NCBI GenBank assembly: GCA_964438515.1
Contig: CAYTLK010000006.1
Span: 30,676 to 94,675, forward strand
Reading direction: 5' to 3'
DNA: 64,000 nucleotides
DNA from: RGIG3701 sp964438515
GTDB lineage: Bacteria > Planctomycetota > Planctomycetia > Pirellulales > Thermoguttaceae
The notes beneath the pieces were generated by a model. The model made no database searches, was not told where the DNA came from, and saw nothing but the letters and a program-made list of their open reading frames with translations. Of this stretch, positions 34,688-43,420 are shown piece by piece. Position 1 is the first letter of the stretch, and each line of letters starts with the position of its first letter. A program made the translations under genes and the position numbers.

Positions 34688-34702
34688 TTGAAGATTTTTG
34701 AA

Positions 34703-35617
34703 TTATTTTTCTGCGCTGCGAATTCTGTAAAAATGATCGACGATCGCGTCGGACGCCGAATCGCTGCCGTGTGAGCCGCGTCCGTTTTCGAGATCGTGCG
34801 CACCATGGTCGGAAATAAAGACCGTCACTCGGTTTTTGTCGGCCCAAACTTCATCTGTGACGGTAAGAAGTTCGAGATAGTAACGGATGGTTCCGCGCAT
34901 TGCGTCGAGCGATTCGGGGGCGAAAACCCCTTTCTGATGCATCGTGGAGTCGTAATTTCCATCGTAGCACAAAATCAGGTCGTAATCGGACTCTTTCAGA
35001 AGTTTACGCGCTGTATCGACGGACTCCTGCGAATTTTCCGTCGTCACGTAATTGATGGGTCGGCCGCGAAAAATCAGATCAATGCTGCAGTTTTTGCTCG
35101 AAATGATGACGACTTTCTTTCCCGCTTGCGCGAAAGCGTCGAACAAAGTCGCGGCTTTGAGGGGGTGTTCGTTGTATTTGTCGTTGTATTTTTGAATTCC
35201 GTGCACTTCCGGACCTGCACCTGTGAAAATTGTACCAAAACATACTGGCGTCACGCTCGGCAAAACGTTTGCGCCTTTTACCATCAAATCCGACGCATCG
35301 CGCAAAGTTTGAAAATCGTCCGGATATTTCTGTACGAGAAAGTCTCCGATGGCGTCGCCCGCGAAAATCAGTACTTTCTCAACTTTTTGTCCTTCGAGTT
35401 TTGTTTTTCCGGCCTCGAGAACGTCCGAGAGAGCCGCAAGAGCGCACGTTTCGGGCGGTGTAACGCCGCACAGCGCGCAAATCGTGGGTGTCACCTGGCC
35501 CGTCGAATTGGAAAGACCGTGCTTGTTCCGAAGAACATCAAGCCCTGATTCCTGTGCAAAAACCGAAACGACGGTCAGCAGGGTGAAAGAAAAAACAAAA
35601 ACGGCTAATTTTTTCAT
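34703..35617 (-). CDS. Secreted alkaline-phosphatase-superfamily protein (nucleotide pyrophosphatase/phosphodiesterase-like)
   Basis: The protein has 304 residues from ATG 35617 (AGGAGAC 5 bases upstream), with signal peptide MKKLAVFVFSFTLLTVVSVFA. The presumed nucleophile region TPVCFGTIFTGAGPEVHGIQ matches the Ser/Thr nucleophile loop of type I phosphodiesterases, with metal ligands expected in LILCYDGNYDSTMHQKG and VFISDHGAHDLENGRGSHG. Near the N-terminus, VTPTICALCGVTPPETCA resembles a planctomycete motif of such proteins. It is shorter than most sulfatase or phosphatase members, so activity is uncertain. It is encoded alone; its 3' end faces the prepilin terminator. Confidence 0.7.
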   Translation of the reverse strand: MKKLAVFVFSFTLLTVVSVFAQESGLDVLRNKHGLSNSTGQVTPTICALCGVTPPETCALAALSDVLEAGKTKLEGQKVEKVLIFAGDAIGDFLVQKYPDDFQTLRDASDLMVKGANVLPSVTPVCFGTIFTGAGPEVHGIQKYNDKYNEHPLKAATLFDAFAQAGKKVVIISSKNCSIDLIFRGRPINYVTTENSQESVDTARKLLKESDYDLILCYDGNYDSTMHQKGVFAPESLDAMRGTIRYYLELLTVTDEVWADKNRVTVFISDHGAHDLENGRGSHGSDSASDAIVDHFYRIRSAEK

Positions 35618-35987
35618 AAAAGTCTCCTGTAAATCTTCGGAATGCAAAAATAAAACACACGTATTGCGTCCGAATGTTTTTTCAGTATAAATCGACCGGG
35701 AACAAAAGTCAAGCAGAGGGAAGAAATATTTCGGAAAAAAACGTTCTGTCCGCCTTGAAATTTTTCAAAAAGAGGTTAAAATAAAGAACGGTTACGAATC
35801 GGGATTCCGATTGTGTTTTTCTGACTTTTCGGTACAGAAAATCCGAAGCACTTATTATACCCGACGCATTTTAAATTTTCGCTCCTCCGTTGTTACTCTG
35901 TCGAGAAACGACTGCCGCAGCAACCGCCCAATGTGAAATTTTCAAGTGGAACGAGTATAAAGCACATTAATATAAAGGTATAAAAAG
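35618..35987. other. 370-bp divergent intergenic region upstream of leuC
   Basis: It holds a palindromic element (35853-35961) ending 26 bp before leuC. The rest is A/T-rich with no gene seen. Any leuC promoter must overlap or precede the element. Confidence 0.6.
35853..35961 (+). repeat. Palindromic intergenic element, copy C (best preserved)
   Basis: Left end TTATACCCGACGCATTTT, apex GTCG-AGAAA-CGAC, right end GTGGAACGAGTATAA. Left and right ends pair as an imperfect inverted repeat of about 28 bp. The right terminus supplies a TATAAA box 27 bp before the leuC ATG. Confidence 0.78.
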
Positions 35988-37394
35988 ATGAGTACAACAA
36001 AACCTCAGACGATGTTTGAAAAAATCTGGAACCGACATATTGTTCATGCGGAAGAAGGAAAGCAGACGATTCTGTACATTGATCTTCAGCTGGTGCATGA
36101 AGTGACGAGTCCGCAGGCGTTTGAGGGGCTGAGAATCAATCATCGTGAAGTGCGCCGCACGGACAAAACGTTTGCCGTCCCGGACCACAATGTGCCGACG
36201 ACGGATCGGTCGAAGCCGATTTTGGACGAAATTGCAAAAAAACAGATCGACACACTGCGTGAAAACGCGCATTCGTTCGGCGTCACGCTTTTTGACGTTG
36301 GGGATCCGCGTCAGGGTGTGTGTCACGTGATGGGACCGGAACAGGGACTGACGCGGCCTGGAATGACGATTGTGTGCGGCGACAGTCACACGGCGACTCA
36401 TGGTGCGTTCGGCGCGCTTGCGTTTGGAATTGGAACGAGCGAGGTTGAACATGTTTTGGCGACGCAGACTCTGCTGCAGTACAAACCCAAGACGCTCGAA
36501 GTGCGTGTAAACGGCTCGCTTCGTCCTGGAGTGACCGCAAAAGACGTAATTCTTTACATTATCGGAAAAATCGGCGTCTCCGGCGGAACGGGGTTCTGCG
36601 TTGAATATACGGGTGAGGCGATTCGTTCGCTCAGTATGGAAGGACGAATGACGCTGTGCAATATGTCGATCGAGATGGGTGCGCGAGCCGGAATGGTCGC
36701 GCCGGACGAAACGACGTTTGCGTACATTCAGGGGCGTCCGTACGCTCCCAAAGGGGCTGATTTTGCGGCTGCGGTGGAAGATTGGAAGACGCTCGTTTCC
36801 GATCCCGGGGCGGTTTACGACCGCGTCGTGATTCTTGAGGCGGCCGACATTTATCCCATGGTGACGTGGGGAACCAACCCGGGTCAGGTGATGCGGCTCG
36901 ACGGAACGATTCCCTCCCCTTGCGACTTTGCGGACGAAACCGAACGAAAATCCTGCGAGGCGGCTTTGGCGTATATGGATTTCAAAGGCGGCGAGAAAAT
37001 GACGGATATTCCGATTGATTACGCGTTCATTGGTTCTTGTACGAATGGACGCATTGAAGACCTGCGGGCTGCGGCGGTTGTGGCGCGCGGCAAAAAAGTC
37101 GCGGCGGGCGTGACGGCTCTCGTCGTTCCAGGAACCGGACTCGTGAAACAGCAGGCGGAAGCGGAAGGTCTCGATAAAATCTTTAAGGAAGCCGGTTTCG
37201 AGTGGCGGGAAGCAGGCTGCTCGATGTGCCTCGCGATGAATCCCGACAAATTGCAGCCGGGCCAGCGCTGCGCGTCCACTTCGAATCGTAATTTTGAAGG
37301 ACGTCAGGGAAAAGGCGGACGCACCCACCTCGTTTCTCCCGCGATGGCGGCTGCTGCGGCCTGCGCCGGGCACTTTGTGAGTGAAATTGAGTGA
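35988..37394 (+). CDS. leuC: 3-isopropylmalate dehydratase large subunit
   Basis: The protein has 468 residues. It isomerises 2- to 3-isopropylmalate in leucine synthesis with LeuD. Aconitase-fold marks: LIYIDLQLVHEVTSPQAF (in slightly different form), VCGDSHTATHGAFGALAFGIGTSEVEHVLATQT, TWGTNPGQV, FIGSCTNGRIEDLRAAA with the first cluster Cys and GCSMCLAMNPDKL with the other two, then SNRNFEGRQGKGGRTHLVSP. Full length. AAAGG lies 8 bases before ATG. leuD is not adjacent, which is unusual because leuC and leuD are commonly paired. It ends in TGA, showing that TGA is a normal stop in this genome. Confidence 0.97.
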   Translation: MSTTKPQTMFEKIWNRHIVHAEEGKQTILYIDLQLVHEVTSPQAFEGLRINHREVRRTDKTFAVPDHNVPTTDRSKPILDEIAKKQIDTLRENAHSFGVTLFDVGDPRQGVCHVMGPEQGLTRPGMTIVCGDSHTATHGAFGALAFGIGTSEVEHVLATQTLLQYKPKTLEVRVNGSLRPGVTAKDVILYIIGKIGVSGGTGFCVEYTGEAIRSLSMEGRMTLCNMSIEMGARAGMVAPDETTFAYIQGRPYAPKGADFAAAVEDWKTLVSDPGAVYDRVVILEAADIYPMVTWGTNPGQVMRLDGTIPSPCDFADETERKSCEAALAYMDFKGGEKMTDIPIDYAFIGSCTNGRIEDLRAAAVVARGKKVAAGVTALVVPGTGLVKQQAEAEGLDKIFKEAGFEWREAGCSMCLAMNPDKLQPGQRCASTSNRNFEGRQGKGGRTHLVSPAMAAAAACAGHFVSEIE

Positions 37395-37718
37395 AAATCG
37401 TGCAGTCTGTTTGATAGATTGTATGATTTAAATTGATTGATTTTTGATTTTACATTGATTCGTGCTTGCAGATTTCACGCTGAGTTCGAATCCATGTTTC
37501 CGTACGATTGCGATTGCTGGGGTAAAAACTTTTTGAAGATTGTTTTTCCCCCAGTCCCGCCTTTCAAAATGCGTCGGATGTAAATATTGAGTTTTTTCAT
37601 CTTTTTTTCTTTTTTTTGAAAGATTTTTACTGAAATCGGGTTTGGGGACTGGAAATTCTGTCAAAAATCTGTTATACTATATGAAAATTGAAATTTCTAG
37701 TTCGGCTGTAATGAAAAA
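37395..37718. other. 324-bp intergenic region between leuC and yifB
   Basis: A/T-rich with long T-tracts (37595-37625) and a promoter at its right end. A T-loop-like GTTCGAATCC at 37486 has no tRNA arms around it. Nothing else seen. Confidence 0.5.
37650..37678 (+). promoter_or_regulatory. Possible promoter for yifB
   Basis: TGGAAA (37650-37655), 17-base spacer, TATACT (37673-37678), about 40 bp upstream of ATG 37719. Confidence 0.4.
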
Positions 37719-39338
37719 ATGCTCGCGAAACTCCATACATTGACCCTCAGCGGCATCGACGCTTTTCCCGTTGAAGTCGAAGTGGATATAAATATTAATG
37801 AAATCATCAAAGAAGGACACTCCGCAGTGACGGTGGTCGGACTTCCTTCGCAGGTCGTGAAAGAAAGCGTTCAGCGTGTTTTGCGCGCACTTGGAAACTC
37901 CGGCTATCACTCTCCTGAAAAAGCGGTCCTCATTAATTTGGCTCCGGCGGAAATGCACAAACAGGCGGCTTCGTTCGATCTTCCAATGGCGATCGGACTT
38001 GTGGCGGCGATGGGGTATTTGGTACAGGAAGACCTCGAAAAATACGTGATTGTCGGTGAAATGGCGCTCGACGGTCAGGTGCGCCCCGTGCGAGGCGCGC
38101 TCTCGATGGCGCTGGCGTGCGAAAAAATCAGGGAGAAAAACCCGAATATTCAGGGGTTGATTCTTCCTGCGGAGAATGCGGCCGAGGCGGCGGTTGTGGA
38201 GTCGCTCGACGTGATTCCCGTTTCGTCGCTCACGCAGACGCTCGCGTTTCTTGGAGGTGAGTTGGAACTTTTTCCGGCTCCGTCGCATTTGGACGAAATT
38301 TACGCCTCGCTTTCACGTTACGACCTTGATTTTGCGGACGTTCGCGGTCAGGAAATGGCCAAACGAGCGATGATGGTTGCGGCAGCCGGTGCGCACAATA
38401 TGTTGATGATTGGGCCTCCGGGGTCTGGAAAGACGATGCTTGCGAAACGCATTCCGACGATTTTGCCGGACCTTTTACCCTCCGAATCGGTCGAAACGAC
38501 GCGAATTTACAGCTCGTTGGGGAAAATTACGTCGAAATCTCCGCTGATTTTGACGCGTCCGTTTCGTTCGCCCCATCACACCATCAGCGACTCAGGAATG
38601 GTGGGAGGCGGAAGCACCCCCACACCTGGTGAAATTTCGCTCGCGCACAACGGCGTTTTATTTCTGGATGAGCTTCCAGAATTCAGTCGCCGTACGCTCG
38701 AAGTACTGCGTCAGCCGCTCGAAGATCGTGAGGTGACGATTTCACGCGCACTTGCGACCGCCACTTTTCCCAGCGATTTTATGCTCGTTGCGGCGATGAA
38801 TCCCTGTCCGTGCGGCTATCGCGGCGATATGAGGCGTCATTGTAACTGCACGCCCCCCGCAATCGAACGTTATATGTCGAAAATCAGCGGTCCGCTGCTC
38901 GACCGAATTGACATTCACGTGGAGGTTCCGGCCGTCCCGTTTGAGGAACTGTCCATTGATTCCAAAAATACAGGAACGTCCAGCGAGGAAATGCGTCGCG
39001 ATGTGCTGCGCGCCCGGAAAATTCAGGCGAAACGCTTCGGTTACACGCTCGAAAGTATGTCTGACGAGGGTGAAAAAAAGTTGATTTCGGCACATAAAGT
39101 TCATTATAACGCCCAAATGAGTACGCGTCAGATTCGCGAGTTTTGTCAGCTCGATCGCGAAGGAATTTTGCAGCTGCGCGCCGCGATGAATCAGTTTGGA
39201 CTGTCCGCGCGAGCGCACGATAAAGTGTTGCGCATTGCGCGGACCATTGCGGACCTCGATGAGTCGGAAATGATTCGCAGCGACCATTTGGCCGAGGCGA
39301 TTAATTATCGAATTCTCGACCGAAATTTTTGGACGTAA
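37719..39338 (+). CDS. YifB/ComM-family Mg-chelatase-like AAA+ ATPase
   Basis: The protein has 539 residues. N-terminal ChlI-like Lon-protease-fold domain (about 1-185, SGIDAFPVEVEVDIN, VTVVGLPSQVVKESV, LINLAPAEMHKQAASFDLPMA). The AAA+ core has Walker A GPPGSGKTML, Walker B LFLDELPEFSRRTLEVLRQP, AAMNPCPCGYRGD with Cys zinc-like motif, and RIDIHVEVPAV. It ends with a C-terminal Mg-chelatase helical domain. ComM orthologues act as hexameric helicases that extend heteroduplex branches during natural transformation. ComEC in the same window (54428) makes this role plausible. There is no good SD. Confidence 0.95.
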   Translation: MLAKLHTLTLSGIDAFPVEVEVDININEIIKEGHSAVTVVGLPSQVVKESVQRVLRALGNSGYHSPEKAVLINLAPAEMHKQAASFDLPMAIGLVAAMGYLVQEDLEKYVIVGEMALDGQVRPVRGALSMALACEKIREKNPNIQGLILPAENAAEAAVVESLDVIPVSSLTQTLAFLGGELELFPAPSHLDEIYASLSRYDLDFADVRGQEMAKRAMMVAAAGAHNMLMIGPPGSGKTMLAKRIPTILPDLLPSESVETTRIYSSLGKITSKSPLILTRPFRSPHHTISDSGMVGGGSTPTPGEISLAHNGVLFLDELPEFSRRTLEVLRQPLEDREVTISRALATATFPSDFMLVAAMNPCPCGYRGDMRRHCNCTPPAIERYMSKISGPLLDRIDIHVEVPAVPFEELSIDSKNTGTSSEEMRRDVLRARKIQAKRFGYTLESMSDEGEKKLISAHKVHYNAQMSTRQIREFCQLDREGILQLRAAMNQFGLSARAHDKVLRIARTIADLDESEMIRSDHLAEAINYRILDRNFWT

Positions 39339-39358
39339 ATCATATTGTTTTTTTCGAA

Positions 39359-39381
39359 AGAAGAATTTATTTGATTCTTCT
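39359..39381 (+). terminator. Hairpin after yifB
   Basis: AGAAGAAT / ATTCTTCT with a 7-base loop, 20 bp past the stop. T-rich DNA precedes rather than follows on the plus strand, so termination is uncertain. Confidence 0.35.
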
Positions 39382-39464
39382 ATGAAAAAAAACTTTATTC
39401 TTTCGTTTTTGAAGAATTAGAAACGTAATTTATAACCCTTTCCTTTCATTTCAGGAGTGTTTTT

Positions 39465-41279
39465 ATGTCGGATAAAACCCCCGTTGCGGCTGCGTATCCA
39501 CGTTTGTCGCTTGCGTATTTTCTCCAGTTTGCCATTTGGGGAAGTTATGGCTTTGCTCTCACCGGTTTCGTTGCGAAATTTTTGAAGTTTTCAGGTTCGG
39601 AGGTGGGTTGGATTGGTGCGGCGATTCCGATCGGCGCTATTTTAGCTCCGCTGTTCGTCGGACCTTTGGCGGACCGCTTTTTTTCCGCTCAAAAAGTGCT
39701 TGCGTTTTTGCATTTAATTGCGGGTGTGCTGCTGTGCTACGCTGGAACGCGTACGGAATTCATACCCATGCTGATTGCGATGATTGCCGTTGGAATGTGC
39801 TACATGCCGACGATTGCACTCTTGAACTCAATCGTTTTTGAACACCTTCCGAACAAAAACAACGCGCCGCGCGTCTTTATGTTTGGAACAATCGGATGGA
39901 TTGCGGTGGTGCTTTTCATTCAGGCTTTTTTTGGCGCTGGACAAACGAATCAGTTTTTCTTCGTCGGAGCGGGCTGCTGTTTCCTGCTGTCGCTTTACGC
40001 GCTCACACTCCCCAATACTCCGCCGAAAGGTGCGGGTGAAGGCGGCGACGTGATGGGTCTTAAGGCGTTTTCGCTCTTCAAAAAACCTGCTTTTACCGTT
40101 TTTGTTCTGACGCTCCTCCTTGCTGGAATTCCGGCTTGCGGTTTGTTCTTCACTCTGTGCGTTCCGATGCTTATGCAGGGCGGATACCCGGCGCCGCTTG
40201 CGCTGACGACCATCAACCAGCTTTCGGAAGTCCTTTTCATGGCGCTTCTTCCGATTCTCGCTGTGCGTATCGGTCTGAAAAACGTCATTCTGCTCGGAAT
40301 TGCCGCTTGGTTCCTTCGTTATTTCTGCTTCATGCAGGAAATTTTCTCTCTCGCGATTGTGGGACTTTTGTTCCACGGAATGGCTTACGCTTTCGTGTAT
40401 GCCGCCTCGTACATGTACGGTGATAGAATTGCGTCGGAAGACATGAAAGCAAGTGTGCAAAGCCTTCTTGCGTTCTTGGTTCTCGGCGTGGGGCAGGTCT
40501 GCGGGTCCGTCCTTGCGGGAACCCTGCTGAGTGCCTATCCTGCGCAGATGTCCGATTTTACCGTCGAAGTTCCTGCCGTTCAGGTGGAAGCAACCGAAAT
40601 GGTTGTGGAACCCATTGCGTCGGATTCGACGGCCGGCGTTGAAGATGCGGCTCCGGCTGACGCGGTTGTTGAAGATGCAGCTGTTGCAGAAGCTCCGGCA
40701 GTTGCGGAACCCGCCGTTGTTGAAGAAGCAACCCTTGAAGCTCCAGTGGCCGACGTTGCGGCGGAACCGGCAGAAGTTGCGGCTCCCGAAGTAACGGCGG
40801 AAACCGTGGCTGTTGTGACGTCTTCGGAAGTGATTTCAGCACCTGCGGAACCCCAGAAATTTGCTCTTCCGACCTGGAGTGACCCGGCGCTCGATAAATC
40901 GGCGTGGCAGATGCTGGATCTTTCGCGATACGTCACGAAAAAGGATCCCAACGCTCCGGTTCCCGCCAATCTGAATCAGATTGCAAACGATAAAAACGAG
41001 CTTCGTCTGGCAGATTTTCCTGAAGAAGGAATGACGTTCGGCGAAACCCTTTATACGCAGGAAATGCTTCAGTCGATGTTGCGTCAGGTGTACGCAGTGG
41101 TTCATCCGGACGCGAAAGATGTTGCGGATGCGGACATTTGCGTCACGCTTTCCGAGTACCAGAAAATTCAGTGCAACGATTGGAAGAAAATCTATCAGAT
41201 TCCGCTCCTCATGATGGGCGCCGCATTTGTGATTTTCCTCCTCTTCGGTCGAAATCCTGAAGCAATTGCAGAAAAATAA
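39465..41279 (+). CDS. MFS transporter of the nucleoside:H+ symporter type, with a large low-complexity loop
   Basis: The protein has 604 residues with AGGAG 6 bases before ATG 39465. The N-terminal 360 residues give about eleven transmembrane helices and the NupG/XapB-like start LSLAYFLQFAIWGSYGFALTGF, with GPLADRFFSAQKVLA as the loop 2-3 motif. A last helix (MMGAAFVIFLLFG) closes the protein. Between helices 11 and 12 sits an insert of about 215 residues. Its first 100 are almost pure Ala, Val, Glu and Pro (VEDAAPADAVVEDA, AAEPAEVAAPEVTAET); the rest (about 465-580) is mixed and acidic. Ordinary NHS carriers have about 400 residues. The insert probably faces the periplasm. It likely imports nucleosides or a related solute. 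Confidence 0.85.
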   Translation: MSDKTPVAAAYPRLSLAYFLQFAIWGSYGFALTGFVAKFLKFSGSEVGWIGAAIPIGAILAPLFVGPLADRFFSAQKVLAFLHLIAGVLLCYAGTRTEFIPMLIAMIAVGMCYMPTIALLNSIVFEHLPNKNNAPRVFMFGTIGWIAVVLFIQAFFGAGQTNQFFFVGAGCCFLLSLYALTLPNTPPKGAGEGGDVMGLKAFSLFKKPAFTVFVLTLLLAGIPACGLFFTLCVPMLMQGGYPAPLALTTINQLSEVLFMALLPILAVRIGLKNVILLGIAAWFLRYFCFMQEIFSLAIVGLLFHGMAYAFVYAASYMYGDRIASEDMKASVQSLLAFLVLGVGQVCGSVLAGTLLSAYPAQMSDFTVEVPAVQVEATEMVVEPIASDSTAGVEDAAPADAVVEDAAVAEAPAVAEPAVVEEATLEAPVADVAAEPAEVAAPEVTAETVAVVTSSEVISAPAEPQKFALPTWSDPALDKSAWQMLDLSRYVTKKDPNAPVPANLNQIANDKNELRLADFPEEGMTFGETLYTQEMLQSMLRQVYAVVHPDAKDVADADICVTLSEYQKIQCNDWKKIYQIPLLMMGAAFVIFLLFGRNPEAIAEK

Positions 41280-41312
41280 ACACTGATTACTGTGCGTAAA
41301 ATCTGTTTTACG

Positions 41313-41354
41313 TGGGAGGAAAACTGTTGCATGTCAGTTTTTCTCCCATTTTTT
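41313..41354 (+). terminator. Rho-independent terminator of the MFS gene
   Basis: TGGGAG.AAAACTG pairs with CAGTTTT.CTCCCA, then TTTTTTC, 34 bp past the stop codon. Confidence 0.85.
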
Positions 41355-41385
41355 CTTTCTTTTTCATGATTTTTTTGCTTTTCGC

Positions 41386-41413
41386 TTGACTTTCTGGAAA
41401 AAGCTGTTACAAT
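41386..41413 (+). promoter_or_regulatory. Promoter upstream of the unknown membrane protein gene
   Basis: TTGACT (41386-41391), 16-base spacer, TACAAT (41408-41413). Predicted start near 41420, about 58 bases before ATG 41478. Confidence 0.6.
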
Positions 41414-41477
41414 TAGAATATCAGGATTGTTTGTAATAGTTCATTTTTTTGTAAAATGCGCAATCTAAAGGAATGTG

Positions 41478-42095
41478 ATGTATATTTGGGCGCTTTGTAT
41501 TTTTTGTGTGATTCCCTTCCACCACGCGGCAGTTCACGAGGTGGAAACGTCGTTTTGTCCCGATTATGCGTCGATATTGCGTTTCGAAAATCAGTTAAAT
41601 CATTGTAAAATTCAGAACTCGCAGCCTGTATCGGTTCCCGAACCTGCGTCTGTACCTGTTCCTAAGAACGCGTCGACCGACCGGACTGCCGGAAATGAAA
41701 AACGTGCAGAAAATATGACGCAAGTTTCTGAATTGACGCCGGAAGTTGTGCCGCCGGCCGCGTTGGAAATTGCGTCGATTTCTGAAAATAAGAATCAGGA
41801 GGCGGTGACTCCGATTCCTGTACAAAACAGTGGGAAAAGTGTACGTTTCGCATCCGCAGAAGAACCCGCACCTTCCGACGCGCCGAGCACCGGAAATGGG
41901 GGTTCGACAGACCCGCAGAACGTCCATTCGTCTGAAAATGTTCCAACGACGGCGACTCTCGGGACGCCTCCGCCGATTCAGCGTCCGTGGGGAGTTTTGA
42001 CCTTTTTCGTGTTTTTGCTCTTGCTTTCTCTGAGCGCCAACGTGTTTTTAGGTTGGCAGCTCGTCGAAACGTACCGTCAGAACGGCAATCAATAG
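41478..42095 (+). CDS. Bitopic membrane protein of unknown function with a Pro/Ser/Glu-rich middle
   Basis: The protein has 205 residues. AAAGGA lies 6 bases before ATG 41478, and a well-formed promoter precedes it. A short N-terminal hydrophobic segment (YIWALCIFCVIPFHHAAV) is followed by a Cys-containing stretch, then a long disordered Pro/Val/Ser/Glu/Asn region (about 55-165, with PVSVPEPASVPVP). It ends with one strong transmembrane helix, WGVLTFFVFLLLLSLSANVFLGW, and a short tail. No family recognised. The gene runs convergent with galK, with only 16 bp between stops. Confidence 0.7.
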   Translation: MYIWALCIFCVIPFHHAAVHEVETSFCPDYASILRFENQLNHCKIQNSQPVSVPEPASVPVPKNASTDRTAGNEKRAENMTQVSELTPEVVPPAALEIASISENKNQEAVTPIPVQNSGKSVRFASAEEPAPSDAPSTGNGGSTDPQNVHSSENVPTTATLGTPPPIQRPWGVLTFFVFLLLLSLSANVFLGWQLVETYRQNGNQ

Positions 42096-42111
42096 ATTAT
42101 AGTACACAAAC

Positions 42112-43305
42112 TCATCGTGATGTGACGATGTGCGCGCCGGCGGCGGGCCGCGTGACGAACATGTCGGCGTCGATTCCCGTTGCGGCTTTGTATTCATCCC
42201 TGAACGTCTTCATGATGGTTTCCACTTTTGCTGTCTGCACGAGCGAAACTGTGCATCCGCCGAAACCGCCGCCAGTCATTCGCGAACCAAAAACACCGCC
42301 GGAAAGACCGATTTTCTGCGCAATTTCCACAAGAATATCGAGTTCTTTGCAGCTGATTTCAAACAGGTCGCGCATCGAATCGTGACTTGCATACATTAAT
42401 TGACCAAAACGCTCGAAATCCTTCTTTTCGAGAGCCGCAACTGCGTCCAAAACCCGCTGAATTTCACTTACAACGTGCGCGCAGCGGCGATATTGCGTGT
42501 CCGTAAGCTGCGATTTTCCCGAATCCAGTTGTTCCATGTTCAAATCTCGAAGTGTTTTGACCCCCAAAATCTTTGCAGAGTCGAAACAGGCGGCACGACG
42601 CTCCGGATACTCGCTCCCCGACAGCTGGTGTTTCACGCGGCTGTTGATGATGAGGATGCTTAAGTCGGGAGACGTGAATGGAACGAGTTTCGTCGAATAA
42701 TCCCGACAGTCCAAAAGCATAATGTGGTCTTTTTCGCCCATCGCGGAGATGAATTGATCCATGATTCCGCACGGCATTTTGGCGTAAACGTGTTCCGCCT
42801 GCTGGCAGACGAGAGCTTTCCGTACAGGATTCACATTCGCGCCCGTCATTGCTTCGAGCAGGGTTCCAACCGCGACTTCAAGCGCTGCGGAACTTGAAAG
42901 AGCGGCACCGAGCGGAACGTTCGAATGGATTGTTGCGACGAACGGGGCGGCTTCGACCGACGGATTTTCCGCGAGATAGCCCGCAATCACCCCCTGAACG
43001 TATTCGAACCAGTCCACTTTCGGCCCCGGCTCGACGGTTCCATGGATTTTGACGAGAGCCGGATAGCGTTTGGCGGTGGAATAGACCCGGGCGGAGTCTT
43101 TCGGAATCCGATCTTGTTCGGTTGCCGGTGCCGCGCAAATGATGACGTTTCGTTCAATCGCCATGGGAAAAACGAAACCATCGTTATAATCGGTATGTTC
43201 TCCGATGATATTTACACGACCCGGGGCCGTCACGATCCATTTTGGTTCCCGATCAAAATTCAGTCGGAACGCATCTTTTGCTTCCTGAAGCAGTTTGTCA
43301 AACAT
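42112..43305 (-). CDS. galK: Galactokinase
   Basis: The protein has 397 residues and phosphorylates alpha-D-galactose to galactose-1-phosphate, the first Leloir step. The galactokinase signature GRVNIIGEHTDYNDGFV is followed by the GHMP ATP motif SNVPLGAALSSSAALEVA and catalytic Asp in MPCGIMDQFISAMGE. The C-terminal GHMP motif reads SRMTGGGFGGCTVSLV. AGGAAA is 5 bases upstream of ATG. No galT or galE is adjacent. Galactose released from plant or mucin glycans by other secreted enzymes is a plausible source. Confidence 0.97.
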   Translation of the reverse strand: MFDKLLQEAKDAFRLNFDREPKWIVTAPGRVNIIGEHTDYNDGFVFPMAIERNVIICAAPATEQDRIPKDSARVYSTAKRYPALVKIHGTVEPGPKVDWFEYVQGVIAGYLAENPSVEAAPFVATIHSNVPLGAALSSSAALEVAVGTLLEAMTGANVNPVRKALVCQQAEHVYAKMPCGIMDQFISAMGEKDHIMLLDCRDYSTKLVPFTSPDLSILIINSRVKHQLSGSEYPERRAACFDSAKILGVKTLRDLNMEQLDSGKSQLTDTQYRRCAHVVSEIQRVLDAVAALEKKDFERFGQLMYASHDSMRDLFEISCKELDILVEIAQKIGLSGGVFGSRMTGGGFGGCTVSLVQTAKVETIMKTFRDEYKAATGIDADMFVTRPAAGAHIVTSR

Positions 43306-43378
43306 ATTGATTTCCTGAGCTAAAATTTCAAAACTAGTGATAAGTGAATGATTTTCGGAGCATTATTCGAAACAGAAC

Positions 43379-43398
43379 AGGGGGCTTTTACACCCCCT
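43379..43398 (-). terminator. Terminator of the J-like repeat protein gene
   Basis: AGGGGG / CCCCCT with an 8-base loop; on the minus strand GTTCTGTTTC follows. It lies 23 bp past the stop at 43421. Confidence 0.6.
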
Positions 43399-43420
43399 AA
43401 ACTGTATGAAAACAGAAGAC

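Noticed and set aside
37482..37500. GTTCGAATCC, resembling a tRNA T-loop
   Set aside because: Flanking bases cannot form the T-stem and no acceptor, D or anticodon arm surrounds it.
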